Source of the DNA: Volvox africanus
Lineage: Eukaryota > Chlorophyta > Chlorophyceae > Chlamydomonadales > Volvocaceae
DNA: 64,000 nucleotides
Direction: 5' to 3'
Assembly: GCA_030268105.1 (NCBI GenBank)
Contig: BSDZ01000089.1
Span: 1,054,001-1,118,000 of the forward strand
Positions 12,801 to 34,017 of the stretch are shown piece by piece; positions within the stretch are counted from its first letter, which is position 1; each line of letters opens with the position of its first letter. A model generated the notes under the pieces. It did not search any database. It was not told the DNA's origin and saw only the letters and a list, made by a program, of their open reading frames with translations. Position numbers and translations under genes: made by a program.

Positions 12801-15800
12801 GATCCAGCAAGTGCTCAGCGATATGCACATGGCGCGGGAGAGGTACCGCCGCCGCAGCCAGCAACGCCGTCATACTGCCCGGCGTTCCAGATGCTGCCAC
12901 GCGGCCACCGGCCATCAGCAACACAGAATCTAGAGCGGCAAACAGCGCTGGCGATGGCTGATGCAGAGATGCGATTACTACACGGCCGACGCCCCCGCCA
13001 GTACCGCCTGTCGCTACATTCCGGAGCACCGCCATGATTGCCCTGGCTGTGGCAGCGTCAAGTCCCGACAGCGGCTCGTCCAGCAGAAGCAGAGGCGGGT
13101 CAGACACCAGCTCTTGGCAGGCGGCGACCCTAAGAAGCTCGCCACCGGACAGGGTGGTCCCACCCGCGCCCCCGCCACCACTGCTGCCAAGAGTGAGGGT
13201 GGCAGCCCCATTAGGGGACACCATACGGTGCGCCAAGTAAGAGATGCCGAGCTCCCGAAGGAGCGACGCCACACGGGCCTGTAAATTTGGGCGTGAACGC
13301 GGAACTCATCGAGACCAGCATGGATCCAAAAGAGTGCGTCATCACAAGTGGGACGTGTTAATGGCTGGTCGTGCATCTGGCTAATACATTTATAAAATGC
13401 GGACAGCTCGAGGACAGCTCAATGCCTTTGGTCGCAGCCTCTTCTTAATCCTCATTTCCGGCCGTCATTCCAACAATGCAAGGGAGGGCCTCGCATGGTA
13501 ACCCCACGCACCTGCACGGAGCTCCGACCTCGCTGCAGCTCCTGCGAGCTGAGCCTTAGCACCGCGCAAGATATCACACATTCCATTACTGTCAGCGAGC
13601 GGTAAAGTTGGTCGTGCTGTGGCACATGACCGGCCAGCGCCGCTAGATATCCCGGCACCGTAATGGCACGGCCATCTATCCGCACGGTGCCGTCCAGCTT
13701 CCAATGCAGTCCGGGCTGGATGACTCCTGCCAGAACACTCAGAAGTGTGGTCTTGCCAGAGCCAGAGGGGCCCAGGATGCCAAGGAGCTGCGGAAACGTT
13801 AGGCAGGCTATTACGAAGGAGGTGAAGGGAACCCGTAGAAGGCCAGGTGTCGCACCGATGGGCCATCAGGTAACATCAAGTTATAACGCCATGCCTCCTA
13901 AAATCGAGGCAGGCAGCAGTATGAGTGAATACCTAGTCTTTGGGGACGGCGGAACTCACCTCTCCACTCTTTGCTATTCCGGATACGCCGCGAAGCAGGG
14001 TTGCGACGGGCGGCGGTCGCCACCATGATGTGGCTAAGGCGAGCGACCGTGTACGCAGGTGCAGGTCATGCCAACTGCAAATAGGATGCGGCAGGGCGGA
14101 ATGAAATAGAGACGCGGTTGAGGGGTTGGGTAGCGTTGCCCTGATGAGCACGGGGCCATCCTTGCTTTCAAACAGGGCCGAGCACTACGTATGGAGCGGA
14201 CGACTGTCAAAGCTTAGCCCTGTCAGCAGTCCTGCATGAGGTCCGACGTTCGATCATGCACTAATCGATGTGCTCTCACCTCAATGCCTGAACTGCGGGT
14301 TTGCCAGGGCACGTTACCGGAGCCCCAGATTCCACGGCCTGAACTTTCAGCCCTGGGTACACCCCAGGCGCTGTCCTGTCTTCCGTTGGACCCGCCGTGT
14401 CATCCTTTCCTGCTACCCTGTTGCCCATGTCAATATTGTTTTGCGTGCTGCCTGAGGCCCCCTTGTTGCTATTGCAGCCGCCGTGTTCGCTCTGCAGTGG
14501 TGTCCCTTGTAGTGACGGCGACAACTGTCCCAGCAAAGGCGAGCACCGCTCTTGCTGCTGCGGCGGCGGCAACAGCAGCGGCGGCGGCAACGGCTGGATG
14601 CATCGAACGACTGTCATTTCGTTATTGGCCCCTGTCACCTCGGCGACGGCTCGACTGCTGTGCGACGCTGTGATGTTTACTCCGCCGTCATGCCTTCTCT
14701 CGTTGGTGCCATTTCCCTGCTCGGCCCCAAGGCCCGCAGGATTCTCGACGCCTTCGGTCACGGGCACTGCAACTGTCCTAGTCGCAGAATCTGTAGCATA
14801 CAGAACGGCTGGTCCGGGTCCAGCTACGTGTTTAAAGGATGCAACGGCCGCGGCGGTGGTCATGGCAGCGAGCAGCAGGACCATGGTGGGTATCCAGGCG
14901 ATGATGGGCGCAACAGCCAAAGGGTTCTTCTTCTCGGCAGTTGCTGCAGAAGGTGAAGGTCATAGGGGGTTGGGTCGGAAGGGCTAAGTACAAGGAGCAT
15001 AGAGGGTGCCAGGTTATCACAGGCGGCTACAACTCTGCCATGGTCGGGTTGGGTTACTTCCCATGGGTTGAGTTACTCCCCTCAGGAATGCACACGCTCT
15101 TCGTTAGGACCTCCTTCCCTCGCGGATGCTTCGTGGCCCCTGCGCCTCGCAGTGAAGGAGACCGGCGGTAACGCCAGATGTCCTGCACGTCGTCCTATAC
15201 AATGTTCGTTGCTAAGGGTCATCCCGTCTGGTGCAAGAAGGGTAACGGTAGCCTCTGCTGTCCTGAAATAATGTTGATGGATTAAGATGACCCGAGACAC
15301 TATCCACCCCGACATGCCTGGTTGGAGTGTGATGCTTCCCTTTACGGGATCCAGACACTCGGATGCCTTGCAATTCACTGCGATAGCCGGTATAGGAACG
15401 CCGCTCAGCTCCAGGCTGCAGCTGCTGGAATCCTTGATGGGCAATTCGGCAGTTTCATCATCGCACGTCAACCGTACATCAGTCCGGAGGCTAGTGAAGG
15501 TGGCTTCGGAGAAGATGCCACTGGCTACAGGTGGCGGGGAAAAAGGGGGCAAGAGCCATGGCAGGATTAAGCCGAGGGGTAAGTTTGCAGGGTAAATTTG
15601 TGATGACCGAAAGGAACATCACCAAAACAAGTAAAATAGGGCCAAAAGCAGGGCCGTCGGGGGGATACAAGGCCGTGCGGAAGCTGGCAATACGGGTCTT
15701 GGCGTCCGTGACGGTGTGATTTCACCATAGCGCTGACTAAAGCTATAGAGTTGGCGGCCAAATCGCAATCCTCGGCAACTCTGCCTCATCCTCTTGCATA

Positions 15801-18800
15801 ACGCATCACTAAATGTCAAGGTGAGGCCATTCTGCAGATCCGCGAGAGAGGGCTCAACCTGGCATGGCATAGTATATCCCGTGCTTGTGGCACCCGCCAA
15901 TCTGCCACGATGCGCGGGCTTTCATAAGCCATCCCTACTGCAACCCAGAGGCAGCGTCGATAGGCAGTACCCTTAACCCTAAGCCTCCATCTCAACCCAC
16001 AACGACCCGCTCCACGGTGAACGGTCAACCCAGTCCACCAACCGAGCCACCAACCCACCACCCATCATCGATTCCCCACACAACCCTCATTACCCACCCA
16101 CCACTGGAGCAGCCGTTGGGGCAGACACATTTCACCAACGGGCAGTAAACCTGACTACTACCGGCGGTGAACTCGCAAGCCCAGCCGGTGCACACTACCT
16201 CGGCGCCTGGCGCCATGCCAGGCAGATGGAGGGACAGATGACAAAAAGGAGTGGAGTTGACGGGTGTGCTGCTTGAGACCAAGCCGGAGCCCACGGCCAG
16301 GTCGCTTAGGGATGCACCCGAGAAGGCTGCAGGAATGAGCAAGGAGGAGGAAGCAGGACGAAGCGGAGGATCACAACGGGTTTACAATGAGGGTTCGTGA
16401 CAGCTTGTGCATGAGGAAAGATTTGCGTTCGCGGCTGGGACCCCTTGTATAGGGATCGAAAAAAGCTTCGCATTCAAAAAGTTTCATTTAATCGACGGGT
16501 TCCTCGCTTTGACTGTTCCTGCTGACGCCCCTGCGCCTGCCCTCGCAAGTCGCATACCAGGTTTTGTGGTGCTGCAGTTAAACTGGACCTTGTTTCCGAT
16601 AATGCCCCGTAAGATGCTATCCATCACGTCGCACTCGTACTGCTTAGCCGCGCTGCGTAGCTGGTACACCGTGGACTTGAAGCATTGGGCGGAAGAGGAG
16701 GATAGCCGAGTCTAGGGAGCAGGCGAGGGCAACAAAGAGACAGGGCAGACAAATGGCAAACTGTACGATGGCAAAACAGAGGGCACGAAGGGCATCACGA
16801 GGGGAGTGAGTGAATCCGTGATCTTGATTGCATGCACCGCGCGCGCCGCGAAGTGTTATATGCTGAAACACAGTACAGCATCACTGCAATACACGATGCG
16901 AACGCACCACGCCCAGTACATGAACACATTGTAGCCGGAATGCACCGGCCGAGAAGCAGCAGACCTCGGCTTGCCACTGCCCCGAGCGTTTACTACATGT
17001 TCCTAGCATCGCCTTAGCTGCGTTCCGCTGTTGCGGAATCACTGTGCCTTGCGCTAACGGTGAGATCGTGTACGGCACATTCCTTGCCAGGGTTTTTAAT
17101 TCCGTGCCAGGTAAAGGCACTTTTGCGGGGCAACCTCTGGAGACGCTAAGAGGCATCCATGCCCCAAAGGTAATGCATCGTCCTCCCTCCCGTGTAGACA
17201 TGCGGGAATTCGGACTAGATGGGGATTCCTTCAGGTACCTGACACCCTGCGTCGGTGAGACACATGCGGCAGCCGCTGCCGCTGAACCCCGAGGGGCAAG
17301 CATCACATTTGGCGCTGTCCGAGTTCCAATTGTATCCCACTGGACAAGAGCCTGCAAGCGCGAGGGGGGGGGCCAGAGGTGTAGGAAAAGTGATACAGAT
17401 GCAACGCCAAGCTACCAAATATCACCACCGGAGTGTTACGGACGCGGCATTATCTGTACATGTGTGGATGGACCGGCCTTGCAAGGACCACTGGTCATAA
17501 TCTTGGAATCCAAAGTCGGCCGAGACTTGGCCAAACGCCCCGCCATCTCAGCGGCCAGGTTAAACATCTGGCGAAGGCGGATAGTCCTATCGAAATACAT
17601 AGCTGTGCTGCATATCTACGAGATCCAGTCAAGGACGCGACACCATGTTGGCACCACTCACAATCAGGTCGACCCACTCACAGAATCCTAGCCCTAGCTA
17701 TCAACACAACATTAAGATACAGGCTCTCGCGGGCTCACTAGCTGCTGGACACAAAAAAGAAGGGTATCTAGGGCAATTCAATGAGAAAGCCTCAGCCCAA
17801 CAGCTGTGAGCTGGCGGTGTTGAACGCTGGAGTACTCACCGTTGTTCGAGAGCACAGAAGTTGTCACATTTGAACGGCACGTCGAGGATGCGGCAGACGC
17901 CACTTCTCCCTCGGTATCGCAGAAGCCCGACGGCAGGTTGCACTGTCTTGAGCAGTCTGCGGAGCCAAGTAGAGAGCAAGGATAAACAGGTGACCGCCCC
18001 TTATATGTATCAAATGCCCTACAGTACCTGAGCGGTCTGTGCGTTAAATGTGGTCGGTTTAAAACAGGGTTTGCAGCCCCGTCGGGCGGCAGCAAAGGTT
18101 GCATGTCAACTCAATGAGGAACAAACAGACACAAACGCGAATGAAACTGGCAATTGATAGGCGTGGGTAATAGGCTCCACAAATACTCCTGGGTAATAAA
18201 TTTCACAAACAGACAAACTCCACTCCACCCACCCAGATGCAATGAGGTTGGGCCGAATGGAGTTTATTTGGGCGCAAGTTATTTGAACCGAGTCCGAAGG
18301 AGAAGCACACATCACAGGCAAGCCCTTACACCCATTCCTGATAAAGGAAATTCACCTCTATATCCTGCAGAAAATCGCCTGCCGCATCAAGGCCTGTCTT
18401 AGATTTAGTTAGGGTTAGGCATACCTGTCGACCAGCCGCAGTCGCAGACGCATTGAGCAGTGCCGTTGACCACCTCGCAGAGTCCGTAATCGCCGCAGTA
18501 GGCAGGACAGTCCAGGTTGGCCTGCAGTGGGGGGTTAAAGCAGAAGCAAGGCGCGGCGGTTCGGGGAGGGAGGCCGTACAGGTGAGGAGAAAGGAAAAGC
18601 GAAAGTGGAGCTGGCGAGAAAAACGTAACTAACGTAAAATGACATAACGCATAATGACATGACGTAACATAACCGACATCGGCGTACCACACAGTGTTCA
18701 GGGTCTGCACCGCGTGCACGGCCTAAGCCCAGGTGCTTGGGGCTGAGCCAAGAGCGTCCATCAGGACTGCCCGATAGGCATACTAGTATCATGGCCCCGT

Positions 18801-20201
18801 GTAAGTTCGCGCACTGCAGCCTCGGCTCTCCTGTCTGACCTGCCATCACTAGGCTGCATGCCACGGTCCTAGGCCCGGTACCTCATGCACAAAATGACCC
18901 ACATTCATTCATTTCCCAGCGCTGGCCATGTTAACGCAGCCGTGGTCCCCAGCTATAAGCCCGCTGCCCGGCAGATGCGTACTGGCTTTTACCCCACAAT
19001 CTCATCTGTGAGGCTCCAATAAATTTCCTACGTGCAGCAGGACTCCCCCTCGTAAAAACCCCTCAGTATTCTCCCTCGTCTATGAGCGGTGTTTACATCT
19101 CAGCAACATGGCTAAAGCTACCCGGGAAAGTTTCCCTGACCTGTCCCTAACATTTAAGACCAAAACACCCCTCCACGCCTTCTTCCGCCTCCCCTCCTCC
19201 CACTTACCGTTGCTCGCAGCGCGGATTTCAGGGTGTGGTTTGCCAAGGACTTCCACGTCCCACCCATCGATACGTTCACGCTCCCAATCGCCTGGTATGT
19301 AAGCTGCAGTGACGGCACACTCAGCACCAGCATGTTGCTGCTAGCTTCCTCCTGCGTAATATGAACATGAGCACAAAAGCTCGGCCAATTAGTGTTGCTA
19401 TTTCCGCTATCAAGACAAAAAGTGTCATAAATGCCTGTCCCCGTCTAACGCACTACCAACTCAATGGACTTGGGCGTTGCACCCACATCACGTCGCGACC
19501 CGTCTCAGCGAAACACGATGGCATCTGAAGCTACGTGAACCTCGACACTTTAATATTTGCCTTGGGTATGTGCTCACCCTGACATCCAAGGACATGGGAA
19601 CGGTCAATGCGTCAGCGGTGAGGCCTTTTAGGCTGTCGACCCGCAAGTCGGTTATGATGCTGTAGCTACTCAGCCATCCTTCAACCAGTTCTGTGCGGAC
19701 GCTGGCCGTGAAGATGCCGGATTGACCGCTTACGGCGGCAAAGTTCCCCAGGGAAAACTTGACGCCCATATTGGTTATGTTGTAGTCGTACTGAGGAGCT
19801 GGATGGATTCCGGCTCCAACCGTTTTGCCCAAATGTTGAACTGGGTATACGCTGACGGCTTGCATGAAGGCGGTTGAAGAGGAAACCGAAGTTAAGGTAA
19901 AGGATGGCCAGTTAGCAAGCCAAGTTGTACGGTTACCCGGACACGCCGGAAGGGCCTGACTGACGGCGTACAGGTACCCGGTTAACCCGCGCCGAACAGC
20001 GGCGTCGTAAACCCCCGGCGAGCTGAGGCCATTCCCGGGGCCGGCCTCGGAGACAAGCATATTATTGCTGCTAAGATTAACTCTGCTTATCGTTGCGTCC
20101 AGCTCCAAACGAACGATACATGCACCGTCCGCGGAAAGTAGCGTTGCGAGGTTTACCCAAGCAACCAGCAACAGGACACTTCTCCGACAAGGCCTTGTCA
20201 T
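9842..20201 (-). CDS. ABCG-subfamily half-transporter with secreted cysteine-rich N-terminal domain
   Basis: A single long gene. The start ATG (20201) opens a signal peptide (SVLLLVAWVNLATLLSADGA) and a secreted domain. Exons supported by splice sites and phase: 19578-20201, 19208-19351, 18425-18521 (EGF-like, DCPAYCGDYGLCEV), 17840-17956, 17239-17351 (CPVGYN...CDACPSGFSGSGC), 16558-16711, about 16100-16326 (Cys-rich), about 15290-15524, 14280-14954 (TM helix plus linker), 13960-14074, 13512-13787, 12465-13278, 11766-11985, 11171-11235, 10583-10745, 9842-10085. The ATPase has Walker A GPSGSGKTT, signature LSGGE, Walker B LLLLDEP with D-loop SGLD, and the H-loop in SLHQP. The membrane domain follows (FFAVMLL, LPFYW, LLLLTCALFSGF) and ends ALRGRWE. 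The order ectodomain-TM-ATPase-TM resembles plant ABCG24/28-type proteins. Substrate unknown. Exons between 14954 and 16326 are incompletely solved, since the phases of two joins do not close. Confidence 0.85.
11646..11680. repeat. (CCCCAA)n short tandem repeat in an ABCG intron
   Basis: Nearly six units of CCCCAA lie in the intron between the ABCG exons at 11766-11985 and 11171-11235. The unit equals a ciliate-type telomere repeat, not the TTTTAGGG type of Chlamydomonas, so a telomeric origin is unlikely. On the transcribed strand it is G-rich (GGGGTT). Confidence 0.9.
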
Positions 20202-20856
20202 GGCTGACTTTCTTAAGCAAAAGTGGTTTGGGCGGTACGATTGAATGGTAAGGAAAGCCTAAATAAACAGTTTTTTGAACCCTTCAGTAATTGATGCCTT
20301 CAAGATACAGAACGTCCATATCACCAACCGTATGTATGGTCGTTTTAATCACAAAAAATTGGCAGCACCTATCTTACTCATGCAAAAGCAATCTCTTAGT
20401 ACAATAGCAATAAATGTATTGTAGATACTTTTTGTAGTCCTAGGAGAGCTAAACTGTGCCTAGAAAAGCCAATGTGCGGAGCCCACATAGTCTAACCATA
20501 CTACATAAAACATCAATAGCATGAATAAGCCATACGAATCAGCCATGCACTGCTTACAGGCACCCAATGACAATTTGAGTCCCCGTACCACCATCGTGCA
20601 CGGATCCTCTAGCCCTGGCTGCAATTGAAGCCATCGATATTCAATCATTTATTTAAGTGAAAAGTTAAGTATACTCAGGAGAAGTATAATAAAAGGCTTA
20701 TTGGTGTAACGCGCTTCTTGTAACGACTGAGCCACCTTTGTGTTTCCGCCTCCCCGTAAGATTTTAATTTATTGGGAAGCTGTTACTACATAATTTATAG
20801 CTGACGACTGCGACACAAGTAGCAGCTTTGAAAACTAAAGCTTCGTCTTGATTACC
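20202..20856. other. Intergenic region between divergent ABCG and NDR kinase A genes
   Basis: 655 bp separate the ATG of the ABCG gene (minus) from the ATG of the first kinase (plus), so the region must hold the promoters of both. It is AT-richer than the flanking exons. No motif could be assigned with confidence. Confidence 0.5.
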
Positions 20857-25166
<4,310 letters not shown>

Positions 25167-27473
25167 GCTTGATGCTTTTACGGCCGCATGTTAGCGTATA
25201 TAGCCATCGAGCTGAAGCGCCCATGATGGGCGTAAATGGCTCAACGCGGACGAAGCGTATATAGCTCATATCTTGCGGCTTCTTGTTTTGCAAGGCTCAC
25301 AGTGCATAATTGACATAGGGCCCTCCTATTGAGTTCCATGCCATGAATGTGCGACTGTGAAACAAACGAGGCGCCGATTGAGTATATTGGATTGAAACTG
25401 CAGGAGCGCCTATTGGCGTGTTCTTTCTTTCTATGTCGGGCGATGATGTTAACAGGGTTTGTGGTTAAGCTGGGCATCATAAGAAACCCGATCACCGCAG
25501 ACCGATGAGGCATATGTGGGACGATGGTTATTGGATGGACTCGATCCCCGGCATAGCCCTGCAGTCACGTACCATGTGGCAAGCCGTGGCATATATACTT
25601 GCATGCTTTTCTGCTACTAACAGGATGCTTCTGCGCTGGACGACATGACTTCCGAGCAGGCAGTGTCCCTTTTTTGTGTTATGACGACATGTTGATAGCG
25701 ACCTATACTTTTAGGGACTGTCCCTTACACGAGTGGAAGTGTGTTGTATTCATTATTACGAATTACGTTACAGTGTGTGCGCATCTTTACTTCTGTCTGC
25801 TGGCGTATTTTCACGGTTGTGTATTCCGGACTTGGTGTCATGGTATACGAACCCTTCTTCTTAACTGTGGGGCCCTTTGGAGAGAATTTTTAGCGGGCGC
25901 ACGTGTGGATGGAACGCCACTCTCCAATCATTAATGAAAAGTCCGCTTTATGTTTGGGCGAAGGTGCAGATGGAAAGCCTGTGGCGAAGGACAGTTTCGG
26001 CGTCTTGGATTAGTGCCATGGAGAGTAGGGGACCGAGCAGCTGACATATTAGTGGGCCGAACTGAGAGCCTCAACGATAAGCTGTTATTGGACTGCTATA
26101 TTAACAGCCAAAGCGGCAGATATCTATGCAGTGCGCGTTCGTGCTCCTTGCATTTCCACATGCGCTCGTAATCCGAAATGCATTATCCCGCGCTGCTGTA
26201 AAGCCCCGTATTTCGGCGGCTTGCTGGGCGCGGCACACCAGCAGCAGTCCGCACAAAGAATTCCGTTTTGTGGCAACTCCATGTTCAGAAACCCATGAGG
26301 CGGGGTTTATGTAGCAGCGAACGTTCCCTCCCTGATTCAATGACTGGCTCCATGCGGCCTTGTCAAGATGACCAGGTGAACAGAAGGTTAAGGTAAAACA
26401 TCCGCTGAAATCCTGTAACAGAGCTCAAATAGGTGGGAGCAGCATGAGACGGCAAAGCTGTAAGGAGAAAGCAACCAATTTAAGTCGCTGAGAGCAAACA
26501 ACATGGAGCAAGAGGAAACAGGGGAGGGAGGAGCAGGATTGCGGCATGGGTGGCAGAGGGGAGAGAGCATAGCGCAGCGGGGCACATGCATGGAAAGAAT
26601 ACCAGCTGCCCTGAGAAAACGAACCTTATGGCCCCACCACCGTACAACAGTAGTAAAGAATCAGCTAAACAAGCTAGCCCAGCTTAACTGCGCTGATCGT
26701 CTTTGATACAGGTCTGCCCATTCACGTACTTATAGCCCTTGATGAGCCCCCTTTTTGTACTGATAATTCGATGCTTCGTGAAGTGCTGCAGGGTGTTTTA
26801 ACGAACTAATACGTTAGGTTGCCTGTTCGTTAGCTCGCATATTCCCGGATGCTCGCGAAAGAGCACCTGCATCATATATCCTCAACACAGGCTGATTTCG
26901 AGGGCTTCCCGCTGCTTCATTGACCTTCGCCCATGTCAAGCTCACCCTAAAGTATCTAGGGATGATCGTAAGCTAGCAACACACTATGCCGCAAGCAGTG
27001 AATATAATTATCTCATCGTAACGCAATCATTAAGCTGCAGAATTGCTGTGCTACACGTAGAAAGAGTCCAAATGTCCCAGGCTGTCGTCCCCGAACGCTC
27101 GCATTTGGAATGGATTTGTTCTGGATTGTGCGTAGTTGCCCGAAGTTCCATTGTGTTTTTCCTTTTATTAGCCTAGTATGTATATTACATTCCATGATAC
27201 AAAGGACAAATGGTCATACAACGCGATCCGTTTGATCCAGCATACGGCATGCACTTCCACGGTAAATGTTAGGTACTCACTAGTAGTTAAGTTGATGGAA
27301 AATTATTTTACATGTCTAAGTATGCAAAATGTACTTCCCGTAAGGTAGTACCTGGGGTTGGCGTAGGGTAGGATTCGGGCTACGAACGACTCGCGAAGAG
27401 TTTCCGCAGAAACGCCTTGCATTATAGCTTGTTCACACTTGAGGTTGCAAATCTACTGATTGCTACAGAAGAG
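25167..27473. other. Intergenic region between the two NDR kinase genes
   Basis: About 2.3 kb with only short open frames. No duplicate of kinase exons and no mobile element was recognised here. It presumably carries the 3' end of copy A and the promoter of copy B. Confidence 0.5.
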
Positions 27474-31833
<4,360 letters not shown>

Positions 31834-34017
31834 GGGTCTGCGAGCGCTACGTAACGCACGACACGCCACACTGCCGCACCAGATGCCATATTACCTGGGC
31901 TAGACCGCAGCGGTTAAGTTGGCGCTGTATTCGTTCCTTTCAAATCGCTTGCGTAGTCATTTAGGGCAGGGCAAGGTATTTATACGCAGATACGCAGCAC
32001 GGTAGTTCACGACTCGCGGTTAGTGATCAGTTAGGGGTGCTCGGGATTCATGTTGGTGATTGCAGGGTGTTTCAGCGTAGGCAGGTAGGCAGGTAGGCAG
32101 GTAGGCAGGGGTTGGCGAGTATGAATGCCTCATATTACTTCATTAATACGCGCGGTAAGGTACTTGCTCTTCTACATTCTCGATGTGGAGCAAATTCTTT
32201 GGATAGGCGAGATAACCAGGCAGGGTCTGCTGTGTTCAGAGTCGCCCATAGGCGCCTTTGAGGGAAACTGATTCCTTCATGTTGAGGCACAGGTCTCGAA
32301 TTGTGCCATGCTACGCACGCTAGTTGTAGCACATGCATTCGGTATTGGATTTCTAGTAGGCACGAGAGTCATGTGCCAGACACAGGTAGACTTCTTGAGG
32401 TGGCTAACTTGCCACTTCGGTAGCGCCTCCTTGCAACGTGCTGATGGTGTTACGGTTGCAGGGAAGTGGCTTAACAGCGGCTTGAATTTCTTTCAGATGC
32501 AGACATGTGGGTTAGTCGAAACTTCAGCGTCATGATTGCACCTTGGGCACGTCCATTGCAATGCAGATAGGTAGCGACGTCATCTGTGAGAGCTCTGCTG
32601 AAGTGGATAGGCATGCTCTGGGTTGCTCGTTCTTCTAATTAAGCTCAACTCTAGCTTCCAATCTCATTTTCGACACGAATGCCTTCGTATCATTATACTC
32701 GTCGCAGAAAGTAGTGACAGTGACAAGTATTGTTTAAGGATTTTTCCGTTGATTTGTACTTGTGCGTGCGTCTGGGTGTGCAGAGGTAGTAGTCTCGGGA
32801 ATGGTAGCGAAATAGGGGGATGAAGCTGCTTTCAGCTTCGGTCGCCGGGATTCGCCGTTTCTGTGCAGAATTTCTGTGCAGGTTAGAGCGGACGTCAGGA
32901 TGGGACAGAAACACACGCGTATACTTAATCCGATCGGGGGCTTCCCCGTAATGTTGCTGCTCAGTTTTGAGCGATGAAATGCACCGCTATGTACAACCAT
33001 TAAATTCCACCTCGGCTCATGTGTCCCGCTTCCGCTTCCTCATGATGCATTCGATTTTACTTTGAACGCACAAGTTGCCATTCCCGCGTGCGTGACACAC
33101 GCGCGCCATCCTTCTTCTTACCTGGCACAGATACATTTGTTTCCGCACTGCTCTCCACGAAAGCTGGCAGCCAACCTCGCCTGCGCCCTGATCTCCCACT
33201 TCCTTGCATCTGCCCTATTACGTGACCGCATACATGGAGTCAGCCACCCATGCGAATAATATGTGTAATCTGTTTCACACTGAAAAGCATACCAGCAAAC
33301 GCTGTCGAGTGTTCCGTGGGTGCCCAACCGCGGGTAACTAAGTAAACCGTTGCGTCGCAACTCAACCAGCCTGCGGCGGCGGACCGCAATACCATGCGCA
33401 AATGGCGCAGCATTGTTTATGGTACCCGCGTGTGCCATGCGCCATGGCCCCTCGGCCCCTCACCAGGTGCTCGCACGCAGGTTCAAATGTCCATTACAAA
33501 AGATACACATCTGTCGCAGATCCAACTGCCCTTTTTGGGCCTGACCTCTGCCGCCTTGCTACCCTAACTGAGCTCACGGGTTAGCTCCTCACAATGACAA
33601 TGTTTGCAAAACCATGCCACATATCCAGCACGAACGCCAGCAGCAGCATTTTTGTTGCTGGACACAACAAACCAAGTTGCGGCCCCGGCTTTGAGGATAT
33701 TGGGCCAGCGAGAAGTGACAGTTGGGCCATAACAGCACTGACAATAAAATTTTTTCTCCACATAACACATATCATTATATCATATTTGTCTAGTAACATG
33801 CATAATATTCTGTGTTACCAATGCAACGACGGCGACGACGATGTCGGACGTCCTGTTGCCAGCCGGGCCCAGCGGTCGCTGCATCCTGCCAACAGTTTAA
33901 CAGGACCCGCCGCCCTGTCGCCTGCTTCTGTTGAATCTGTCGCTTGCGCTAAGTAATTGTATATTCACAGGGTCCGCGCACCGCTGGCCCAGGGGCATGG
34001 GTGCAGCAGTCCGCCCT
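31834..34017. other. Intergenic region between convergent NDR kinase B and coiled-coil genes
   Basis: About 2.2 kb that should hold two 3' ends. An 8-bp tandem repeat sits at 32077-32108. The open frames present are short and without recognisable content. Confidence 0.5.
32077..32108. repeat. (GTAGGCAG)4 minisatellite
   Basis: Four exact tandem copies of an 8-bp unit, about 240 bp beyond the kinase B stop. Confidence 0.9.

Noticed and set aside
14397..14987. A 196-codon plus-strand frame opposite the ABCG linker exon.
   Set aside because: The minus strand encodes a membrane helix and linker that join in phase to the ATPase exons. The plus frame is a by-product.
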